DNA of 43,778 bases, taken from NCBI GenBank assembly GCA_018661505.1, contig JABJIE010000031.1, positions 1 to 43,778 on the forward strand. Reading direction: 5' to 3'. Numbering within the stretch: the first letter of the stretch is position 1; each line of letters begins with the position of its first letter. Shown here one piece after another: positions 16,946 through 23,913 of the stretch. This stretch comes from Lentimicrobiaceae bacterium. Its GTDB lineage: Bacteria; Bacteroidota; Bacteroidia; Bacteroidales; F082. Below the pieces are notes generated by a model, which was not told the origin of the DNA, did not search any database, and saw only the letters and a program-made list of their open reading frames with translations. The translations under genes were made by a program, and so were the position numbers.

Positions 16946-16972
16946 TTGAATCAATCTAAATATTTACTTTTG
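16946..16972 (+). promoter_or_regulatory. promoter of trhO
   Basis: TTG (16946-16948) and TACTTTTG (16965-16972, fitting TAnnTTTG) are separated by 16 bp. This predicts a start of transcription near 16978 and a leader of only about 12 nt. The same TACTTTTG box occurs in front of the nitrate operon. Confidence 0.5.
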
Positions 16973-16989
16973 CCTTCAAAATCAAAAGA

Positions 16990-18024
16990 ATGACAATACT
17001 TCATAATCGCCTGAGCAAGGATGAGTTGAAACAAAAACTTGCGGAGGAAACATTCGAAAGAACCACCATATCATTCTATAGATATGTAATAATTGAAAAT
17101 GTAAGTGAATTTCGTGATGAGCTTTATGTGAGATTTGCAGAGCTCGAATGTTTGGGGCGTATTTATGTTGCTCGAGAAGGTATAAATGCTCAAATGAGCT
17201 TGCCAACACACAATCTTGATGAATTTTTAAATTTTCTGGATACCACAGGTTACCTAAAGGATATGCCAATAAAGTATGCTGTTGAAGATGATGGCAAATC
17301 CTTTTATAAACTAATAGTACGGTTAAGAGATAGAATTCTAGCTGATGGATTGGAAGATGATGCCTATGATGTTACCAATGTGGGAAAACACCTATCTGCC
17401 ATTGAGTTTCATGATCTAGCAGCAGATGAAGAGACCTTAATTATTGACATGAGAAATAGTTATGAAAGTGAGATTGGTCATTTTGAAAATGCAGTATGCC
17501 CGGATGCCGATACTTTCAGAGATGAAATCCAAATGGTAACAGATGAATTTAAAAACCAAAAGGACAAAAAAGTTTTATTGTATTGTACGGGTGGTATAAG
17601 ATGTGAGAAAGCCAGTGCTTATATGAAACATATGGGATTTAAGGATGTGAATCAACTTCATGGTGGCATAATTGAATATGCACGACAAATAAATGAAGCG
17701 AATCTAAAATCAAGATTTGTTGGGAGTAACTTTGTATTCGATAATCGCATGAGTGAGAGTATAGATGATCAAATTATAAGTAATTGCCATCAATGTGGAG
17801 AACCTTCAAGTACTCATGTAAATTGTGCCAATGATGCATGTCATTTATTATTCATACAGTGTGAATCATGTGCAAAAACTAATAATGGCTGTTGCAGTGA
17901 GGAATGTAATGGCTTTATTGAACTACCAGATGAGGTTCAGAAGGACCTAAGAAAAACAAAAATATTTAACGGAACTACAAACGGATATCGCAGTCTAAGA
18001 AAAAGACTAGAAAACAGTAAGTAA
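16990..18024 (+). CDS. trhO: tRNA uridine(34) hydroxylase (rhodanese family)
   Basis: TrhO (formerly YceA) hydroxylates U34 of certain tRNAs in the cytosol, the first step to 5-(carboxy)methoxyuridine. The protein has 344 residues. The N-terminal domain shows RIYVAREGINAQMS (57-70), a family hallmark. A rhodanese domain spans about 135-240 with the active-site loop YCTGGIRCEKAS, catalytic Cys at 199, followed by LHGGIIEYARQ. The C-terminal part (about 266-306) carries nine cysteines (CHQCG, CESC, CCSEEC), likely a zinc-binding module found in many members. It has its own promoter and is followed by a DUF1295 gene. Confidence 0.93.
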   Translation: MTILHNRLSKDELKQKLAEETFERTTISFYRYVIIENVSEFRDELYVRFAELECLGRIYVAREGINAQMSLPTHNLDEFLNFLDTTGYLKDMPIKYAVEDDGKSFYKLIVRLRDRILADGLEDDAYDVTNVGKHLSAIEFHDLAADEETLIIDMRNSYESEIGHFENAVCPDADTFRDEIQMVTDEFKNQKDKKVLLYCTGGIRCEKASAYMKHMGFKDVNQLHGGIIEYARQINEANLKSRFVGSNFVFDNRMSESIDDQIISNCHQCGEPSSTHVNCANDACHLLFIQCESCAKTNNGCCSEECNGFIELPDEVQKDLRKTKIFNGTTNGYRSLRKRLENSK

Positions 18025-18141
18025 TATATTATTTGGCTAAGGTTCTGTAAAATTATAGGATATAATTTTCTCTTTTTTTCTTTTATCATTACATATTAAT
18101 TTACACCTTTGTAGTTTAATGAGTAATTTTTTAATCAATTT

Positions 18142-18957
18142 ATGAAACAGAAAGTAAAAGATTTGCTACATATACTTGTTATTTATTTGATAGCACTTTT
18201 TGCTGCAATACTTACCTTAAAATATATTCCAATTCCTGATGTACTATGGAAAACGGCACTTGCCGATGTTGTTGCAACCATAATAATATTTGCCTTTAGT
18301 GTAAAATATAACAACTCGAGCGTTTATGATCCATACTGGAGTGCTGCTCCTATTTTTATTGTTATATACTGGTTATTTAACTCACAGCAGTTTGAATTTT
18401 ATTATAAAATAATGTGGGTTGTTATTACAATATGGGGTGTGAGATTAACGTGGAACTGGATATTAAGATGGAATGGATTTGTTGATGAGGATTGGCGATA
18501 TGAGCTAATTCGTAAGAAGACAGGTAAGTTGTATTGGCCGGCAAGTTTTATTGGCATTCATCTTCTCCCCACAGCCATAGTTTTTGCTGGGTTAGTACCT
18601 GTTTATTATGCCTTTAATTCACCATCACCTGCTCCCACATCTTGGTTTACTGTAAGCTTTATATTCTTCACAATGGCAGCAATATTTTTGGAAAAAACTG
18701 CTGACGAAACTTTACGGCATCATGTGAAATCGAGAAGAAGTAAAAACGAAAGACTTCAGGATGGTGTTTGGGGGATAATAAAATATCCAAATTATGCGGG
18801 AGAGGTCCTTTTTTGGTGGGGTATTTATTTTATGAGTGTGGTTGTAGATCTCTCAATTTGGTGGACTATTTTTGGACCACTTTCAATAACATTTTTGTTT
18901 GCTTTTATTAGTATACCAATGATGAATAAGAGGTTGTCAAACAAAAAATATAATTAG
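18142..18957 (+). CDS. DUF1295 membrane protein (steroid 5-alpha-reductase-like)
   Basis: This integral membrane protein of 271 residues has about seven hydrophobic helices. It belongs to the DUF1295/isoprenylcysteine methyltransferase-like superfamily. Characteristic pieces are VYDPYWSAAPIFIV, WGVRLTWNWILRWNGF-DEDWRYELIR, and near the C-terminus GVWGIIKYPNYAGEVLFWWGIY, which matches the cofactor-binding segment in the steroid reductase fold. Its substrate is unknown, perhaps a lipid. A near-consensus -7 box (CACCTTTG at 18104-18111) precedes it. The convergent DUF5686 gene ends 25 bp downstream. Confidence 0.85.
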   Translation: MKQKVKDLLHILVIYLIALFAAILTLKYIPIPDVLWKTALADVVATIIIFAFSVKYNNSSVYDPYWSAAPIFIVIYWLFNSQQFEFYYKIMWVVITIWGVRLTWNWILRWNGFVDEDWRYELIRKKTGKLYWPASFIGIHLLPTAIVFAGLVPVYYAFNSPSPAPTSWFTVSFIFFTMAAIFLEKTADETLRHHVKSRRSKNERLQDGVWGIIKYPNYAGEVLFWWGIYFMSVVVDLSIWWTIFGPLSITFLFAFISIPMMNKRLSNKKYN

Positions 18958-18982
18958 TAATTTATCCTACTAAATGGTAGTT

Positions 18983-21472
18983 TCAAAAATTGAATTGCAG
19001 ACTAAATCTTATTCCAAAAGGCGAAGTTTGAGGATGGTCTAGGTATGAAAGCCTCCATACGGCATCCACTCTAATGATTTTAAATATGTTTTCAATACCA
19101 GCTCCTGCTTCAAAGTATGGTTTGTAAAGAGTGTGCATTCCAGCTGGAAATACTGAATAATCCTTATTTCTTTGATCTGTGTTACCAACGAGCCCACTAA
19201 CAAAGGCCACCTCACGCCATTTTAATTTTCTGAATAATGGCACTCTATTAAACAGTAACCCATTAAAATGATGAGTATAAAAAACCTTTAGGTACTTATC
19301 ACTTACGAACTCATAATAATTCATCATATTGAATGCGGTTTCATCAAAAAAGTAAGTTTCATTCCCTGCATGTATTTTTAATAATGGATAGGGTAATGTA
19401 CCCCAGATACGCCCGGCTTCCATTCTAAATTTAGACCATCCCAAATCAAAAACATTGAACCAGTATTTTACACCTAGTTGTAACTTATGATACTCATAAT
19501 CACTGTTGAAGAAATTAGGAATTCCATAGCCATATTTGATATTGACTATTGGATATTTGGCTCCCAAACTCACGCGCTCAAACTCTCCCATCGAAACCCT
19601 TTCTTTGAATGCAAATCTAAAATTCAAACCAACTTCAGCAGAGGTAATAGCATCCTCTTTTGCAATCTTCTGAGTGGATTCATCTTGATAATAAAATTCA
19701 AATTTTGTTTCTCCCACCGGGTAAAGGTTTCTGTTCATGAAATAGAATGTGTTGCTTATGCCCGTTATATATTCATGCTCATATTCAAGTTTTATCTCCT
19801 CCACAAAGCTCAACTTATCTGCTGGTAACCTTCGAAATAAAAATGCCAGAAAGAAATCTTCCCTGAATGCATTTTGGCTGGCTCCCAACTGTTCGAGGTC
19901 ATATCTAAAAGAAGTCCTAAGAGCCCGTCGAGGATTTTTATTGAACATGTAAAGAGCGTTAGCTCCATATTTAAATTTAGCATCCAGAGTGCCATATGCA
20001 ACATATCCTCCAAGTAATATCTTAGTGCTAAATGCATTACTAGTTCTACCTCCAAATCTGAATCTCGCCCCTTCCACAGCATTGAAACTTAGCATGGATG
20101 CATATGGGCCAATTTCAAACATGCCCTTTACATAATAACCAGTTATTACCATTTCCAAAATATCCATGTATGTTTTAAACTGTGGAATGGTAGTAAGGGT
20201 ATCTATCATATAGTATATTGTACTTTCATCTTTGGTAAGGTTTTCATGTCTGTTTTCCAACCAATATTTATCGTTGTGTAAATCTGCACTATCACTTACA
20301 AGAACATTAACAGGGCTATTATAAAAACTAGGGGCCTTGGGCTGATTTATTATGTAGTTTCTGCAGGTTGTTGTTTTCTTTCCAAAAAAACCTACAGTTC
20401 TCTTGTTGTTTTCAGTAATATTAAAATCGGCAATTGTATAATCTCTAGTCAATACCCAGCGGTTCCCGTTAATAATTTCAAACGATTTATTTATCACCAA
20501 ATCATTTACAAAATTCATATTAGCATCATTTGCAATGTGCATTTCAATTTCCCTTATTGCAAATGTTGTATCATGTACCCACATATTTCCAGTGAATGTA
20601 AGAGTTTGTTTATGCCTTGGCTTAAACATTAACTTATAGCACCACTTTCCGTCAAAGCTTGCGCTATCAACCAGATAATATTTATAAGAAGACAATCCGC
20701 CATTTGCTATTGGGCTTACAAAATGCAACTGAAAAACATCTATATAGTTATCATAAATATTTGTGTTAAGATATTCGTCACCTAGTAATTGCATGGCACT
20801 TTTATTATTAAAACCACTAATTTTTGAGGCTTTAATTTTTTCCAAATATCCCTTTGGATTTTTACGAGTATATACATTTGAAATCGTTTCACTAAGAAAT
20901 ATGGGCAGATAAGTTTTTCCATTTACCGTTGATGTGTCAACGTATTGAAAAATAAACTCGAATGGTTTATAAATTTTCCTGCTTTGAAATTTTTCTGTAA
21001 TATTATTCGCGTCAAGTTCAATTTTAGTATACGCCTCATACTCATATGATTCAAGGTTATCGGGATCATTGTTGGGTTTATTGGCAATTATACTATCAAA
21101 TATTATTTCAGCTGGATTTACTCCTGGTCTTATAATAACATCTTCAAGCTGGATAAATTGAGCTTTCATTTTGAAGTCGATAATCTGGAATTTACCCTTT
21201 AAAACCTTTGCTGACATTCTTTCATATCCAATGAACGAAGCCAACAAGGTATCACTGGCATTGTTTGTTTCAATGGAATACTCTCCATCAAAGTTTGTGG
21301 TAATACCCACCGATGATCCTTTAAATATAATGTTTACAAAGGGAAGAGGCTCACCCGTTGCCGAATCTGCCACAGTTCCCATAATTTTGGTTAACTGACC
21401 AAAGGAATTAGTTGGAAGCACCCCAAATAAAATAATAGGAATTAGTAGTATATATAATTTAAGTCTATGAAT
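18983..21472 (-). CDS. DUF5686/carboxypeptidase-like regulatory domain outer-membrane protein
   Basis: This is an outer-membrane protein typical of Bacteroidetes. The CarboxypepD_reg-like domain begins IMGTVADSATGEPLPFVNI and includes VGITTNFDGEYSIE. The DUF5686 domain fills the rest and ends with the barrel-type terminal strand GIRFSLQFNF. The first canonical start is a GTG at 21421, but that begins inside a signal peptide. The frame continues upstream as HRLKLYILLIPIILFGVL, then PTNSFGQ, to a stop at 21485-21487, with no ATG, GTG or TTG. ATT at 21470-21472, right before HRLK, is the best candidate initiator, giving about 829 residues. Sequencing error or a mutated start is the alternative. 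The role in the envelope is unknown. Confidence 0.85.
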   Translation of the reverse strand: MHRLKLYILLIPIILFGVLPTNSFGQLTKIMGTVADSATGEPLPFVNIIFKGSSVGITTNFDGEYSIETNNASDTLLASFIGYERMSAKVLKGKFQIIDFKMKAQFIQLEDVIIRPGVNPAEIIFDSIIANKPNNDPDNLESYEYEAYTKIELDANNITEKFQSRKIYKPFEFIFQYVDTSTVNGKTYLPIFLSETISNVYTRKNPKGYLEKIKASKISGFNNKSAMQLLGDEYLNTNIYDNYIDVFQLHFVSPIANGGLSSYKYYLVDSASFDGKWCYKLMFKPRHKQTLTFTGNMWVHDTTFAIREIEMHIANDANMNFVNDLVINKSFEIINGNRWVLTRDYTIADFNITENNKRTVGFFGKKTTTCRNYIINQPKAPSFYNSPVNVLVSDSADLHNDKYWLENRHENLTKDESTIYYMIDTLTTIPQFKTYMDILEMVITGYYVKGMFEIGPYASMLSFNAVEGARFRFGGRTSNAFSTKILLGGYVAYGTLDAKFKYGANALYMFNKNPRRALRTSFRYDLEQLGASQNAFREDFFLAFLFRRLPADKLSFVEEIKLEYEHEYITGISNTFYFMNRNLYPVGETKFEFYYQDESTQKIAKEDAITSAEVGLNFRFAFKERVSMGEFERVSLGAKYPIVNIKYGYGIPNFFNSDYEYHKLQLGVKYWFNVFDLGWSKFRMEAGRIWGTLPYPLLKIHAGNETYFFDETAFNMMNYYEFVSDKYLKVFYTHHFNGLLFNRVPLFRKLKWREVAFVSGLVGNTDQRNKDYSVFPAGMHTLYKPYFEAGAGIENIFKIIRVDAVWRLSYLDHPQTSPFGIRFSLQFNF

Positions 21473-21567
21473 GCTATTATGTTTTTAACAATGATTACAA
21501 TTATTAATTATGAGCATGGTCACATGCTAATAACCCTTTTTTTAAAAAGTTAGTATCTACCCATTCG

Positions 21568-21684
21568 TCATTGGCTAGCCAAATTTTGAACATCTTTTTT
21601 CCCTCGTGAAACCCATAAGTCAACACTAAGTAATATTAAGCCGTATAAACCAAATGCTATGTAGTCGAGAGATGTAAATGCCAT
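21568..21684 (-). pseudogene. N-terminal remnant of a sodium:solute symporter
   Basis: The minus strand from ATG 21684 encodes 38 residues: a first transmembrane helix LDYIAFGLYGLILLS and then LWVSRGKKDVQ before a stop. This closely resembles the N-terminus of SSS-family symporters of Bacteroidetes (LDY-x-hydrophobic helix-WVSR-x-KK). Past the stop the next frame reads WLAND, reminiscent of the following (Y)FLA-x(2)-SLPWW motif, but then coding potential disappears. The simplest view is a deletion remnant; a genuine 38-residue membrane peptide is less likely. Confidence 0.5.
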
Positions 21685-21963
21685 AAACCTTAAACTTTTT
21701 TGATTAAATACCATAACAACTTGGTAGTCATTATTTAAGTAAGCTGGTATATAACCGTTACAATATTATCCAAATCTAAAAAAAATTGAACTGCCCATTT
21801 ATTTAATTTAATCAGTCACTATTTTGAACATGAATAATTGTAAGATAACTAAAAATACAATTTGATAAAAAACGCCGTTCACATAGGTGATATAAATTTA
21901 AATGATAATTTTACGGATTCAAGAATGTCCACTATCAAAACCTAATTCTAAAAACATTGAAAC
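21685..21963. other. intergenic region, nothing recognised
   Basis: This is AT-rich sequence between the symporter remnant and the head-GIN gene. There is no open frame of note and no consensus -7 box. A 6-bp inverted repeat AGCATG-GTCA-CATGCT at 21513-21528, on the other side of the remnant, is the only hairpin in the wider gap. Confidence 0.4.
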
Positions 21964-22665
21964 ATGAAAATACAGTATACGTTTTTATCGATTTTATTTT
22001 TATCAATTTCAGTTCTGTCATTTTCCCAGGAAATGAAAGAAATAAACGTAAACAATTTTACTGAAGTTAAGTTTGAGGGCTCAGCACAATGGTTTATTAT
22101 TCCTTCAAATATGGAAAGAGTTGTGATAGAATCAAAGTCAGCAGAGGTTTTCGATTACATTGATATTTATCATGAAGGACAACAGTTAGTTGTCAGCACA
22201 ACAGAAAAGTCAAAGAATATTACTAAGCTTTTTAGATCAGTTACCATAAAGGTATATGTATCAAGTTTAAATGCTGTTTCCTTATCGGGGGTTGGTTCTG
22301 TGAAAATGGAAGAAGAATTAAAATCCAATACATTTATCGCAACTCTGAGCGGAACAGGAAATATGAATCTCAAGTTAGAATGTGATAGTTTTAAAGGGCA
22401 TGTATTTGGAACCGGAGGTTTAAATATTATTGGATCAGCAAAATCACTAGTTGTTACCGTTGAAGGAATTGGTAGCTTTAATGGGTATGAATTTGAAGCT
22501 TTAGATGTTGAGGCTACAGTATCAGGAGTAGGTGGGGCCAAGGTTTATGCCTCACAAGCTTTAACGGCTACAATTAATGGAGTTGGATCCATTAGATACA
22601 AAGGAGATCCTCCAAATAAAAATTTTAGTTCAAACGGAATTGGTAACATCAAAAAGGGGAAATAA
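21964..22665 (+). CDS. head GIN domain (DUF2807) protein
   Basis: The protein has 233 residues, with an export signal MKIQYTFLSILFLSISVLSFSQ. The mature part is a right-handed repeat fold rich in Gly and short beta strands. Repeated S-G-x-G-x motifs appear at LSGVGSVKM, LSGTGNMNL, GTGGLNIIG, VEGIGSFNG, VSGVGGAKV, INGVGSIRY and SNGIGNIKK. Such domains are very common in Bacteroidetes envelopes; their function is not established, though adhesion or polymer contact has been suggested. No operon partner is evident; the nitrate operon starts about 390 bp downstream behind its own promoter. Confidence 0.9.
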   Translation: MKIQYTFLSILFLSISVLSFSQEMKEINVNNFTEVKFEGSAQWFIIPSNMERVVIESKSAEVFDYIDIYHEGQQLVVSTTEKSKNITKLFRSVTIKVYVSSLNAVSLSGVGSVKMEEELKSNTFIATLSGTGNMNLKLECDSFKGHVFGTGGLNIIGSAKSLVVTVEGIGSFNGYEFEALDVEATVSGVGGAKVYASQALTATINGVGSIRYKGDPPNKNFSSNGIGNIKKGK

Positions 22666-22874
22666 CCAATTTATCATATTTAATTTTTCTTAAGCTTTAA
22701 TCCAAGCAAGTAATTAACATTTGACTATGTGTTGAGTATTTATTTACTCTGGATTATTTATGTTCTGGTAAGAATTTATCATATGCTTTAGAATAAGCAG
22801 TTGTAAAAAATACCGCCTCCCAATATTCATACTATCAAAAGATTATTTGGTTCATATGATGCAACGAGCAAAAT

Positions 22875-22888
22875 ATGATAGAAATCAT
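22875..22888. promoter_or_regulatory. distal Fnr-like palindrome
   Basis: ATGAT-AGAA-ATCAT is a perfect 5-4-5 inverted repeat, extended one more base to TATGAT/ATCATA. It has the spacing of the Fnr consensus TTGAT-N4-ATCAA with the outermost pair changed. Its centre (22881.5) lies 107 bp upstream of the proximal site. Confidence 0.5.
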
Positions 22889-22981
22889 ATTAAAAACAGT
22901 AATTCTTAGGGCTAATTTACCTAAAGGTATTGAAAGAGAGAGATAAACGTTTTGAAAAATAATTTAGAATGACTATAAATA

Positions 22982-22995
22982 ATGATTTATATCAT
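22982..22995. promoter_or_regulatory. proximal Fnr-like palindrome at the narC promoter
   Basis: ATGAT-TTAT-ATCAT repeats the same half-sites and spacing as the distal site. Its centre is about 42 bp upstream of the centre of the -7 box, roughly position -49 to -50 from the predicted transcription start. The promoter lacks a TTG at -33, consistent with dependence on an activator bound here. Confidence 0.55.
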
Positions 22996-23026
22996 AAAAC
23001 ATGTAATTTCTAAGGATTAATTGAAT

Positions 23027-23034
23027 TACTTTTG
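23027..23034 (+). promoter_or_regulatory. -7 box of the nar operon promoter
   Basis: TACTTTTG fits TAnnTTTG. The predicted start of transcription is near 23038-23040, about 20 nt before the narC ATG at 23059. No -33 TTG is present at 17-23 bp. Confidence 0.5.
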
Positions 23035-23058
23035 CCTCAAAATTTATTTAAAAACCAC

Positions 23059-23901
23059 ATGAGGTATTTTGTACGAAAATTTACACTTTTTTTAGCTGGC
23101 ATTTTAGTAATATACACTGCATCAGCAAATGAAGGTAAAACCCTTTTTACCAATTATTGTTCTGCATGTCACACAGTTGGAAAAGGCAGGCTGGTAGGTC
23201 CTGATTTGATTGGGATATCTGAAAACAGACCCGAGGAATGGCTAATTTCATTTATCCAGTCTTCCCAATCAATCATCAATAGTGGCGATGATCTTGCCAA
23301 GCAAGTATTTGATGATTATAATGGTCTTCTTATGCCAGATCAGCCACTATCAAATGATCAGGTTATTAAGGTGCTAGATTTCATAAATAATTCTGGTTTT
23401 AATGTTGTTATTGAGGAGACAGCCATAACTGATATTTTGGATGAAACCTCCGAGGAAAATATAAGTGAGGGCATGTTGCTTTTTTCCGGTAAAAAGAAAT
23501 TTGCCAATGGAGGAGCTTCATGTATTTCATGCCATAACGTAAGAGACGATAGAATTTTTAGCAATGGAACGCTTGCCAAAGATCTTACAGATTCATATAA
23601 AATAATGGGTAGTGCAGGGTTGTCAGCAATTATTAGCTCTCCACCATTTCCTGCTATGTCAGCAACCTATTCTGATCAACCCCTTACCGATGAAGAAGTT
23701 TTAAACCTAACTGCATATTTACAAAATGTTAACCAAGAGCATTATTATCACTATAGCTCAGATTTTGGAGTGCCTTTCTTTGCGTTGAGCTTTATGCTAG
23801 CCATGGGCTTGTTGTTTACCATCTATGCATTGTATTACGAACGCAAGAAAAAGACTGTTAACAAAGAAATTTTAGAGCGACAATCACCAGTATTAAATTA
23901 A
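23059..23901 (+). CDS. narC: membrane-anchored diheme cytochrome c, NarC-like
   Basis: The protein has 280 residues and acts on the periplasmic side of the membrane. A signal peptide (1-23, MRYFVRKFTLFLAGILVIYT...) is followed by two cytochrome c domains. Heme 1 is at CSACH (34-38) with likely Met ligand in GLLMPDQPL; heme 2 is at CISCH (155-159) with a likely ligand in PAMSATYSDQPL. A C-terminal helix (about 239-260) then anchors it, with a basic cytoplasmic tail. The ATG at 23059 is chosen over a TTG at 23032 because it starts the signal peptide. It lies 12 bp before narG. A diheme cytochrome in this position is known from the Thermus nar operon (NarC), where it joins the nitrate reductase complex; the same role is inferred here. 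Confidence 0.85.
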   Translation: MRYFVRKFTLFLAGILVIYTASANEGKTLFTNYCSACHTVGKGRLVGPDLIGISENRPEEWLISFIQSSQSIINSGDDLAKQVFDDYNGLLMPDQPLSNDQVIKVLDFINNSGFNVVIEETAITDILDETSEENISEGMLLFSGKKKFANGGASCISCHNVRDDRIFSNGTLAKDLTDSYKIMGSAGLSAIISSPPFPAMSATYSDQPLTDEEVLNLTAYLQNVNQEHYYHYSSDFGVPFFALSFMLAMGLLFTIYALYYERKKKTVNKEILERQSPVLN

Positions 23902-23913
23902 GAACCATAAAAA

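Larger units (their letters stand above)
22666..23058 (+). promoter_or_regulatory. regulatory region of the nar operon
   Basis: This 393-bp gap carries no credible gene. It holds two identical-type palindromes (22875-22888 and 22982-22995) and a -7 box at 23027-23034. Nothing else in it is recognised. Confidence 0.6.

Noticed and set aside
18967-18980. CTACT/GGTAG hairpin between convergent genes, considered as a bidirectional terminator
   Set aside because: Only five pairs with one G-U and a short T run; too weak to annotate.
21513-21528. AGCATG-GTCA-CATGCT inverted repeat followed nearby by a T run, considered as a terminator
   Set aside because: No plus-strand gene ends before it and the T run is separated from the stem by several bases; probably chance or a remnant of the symporter gene.
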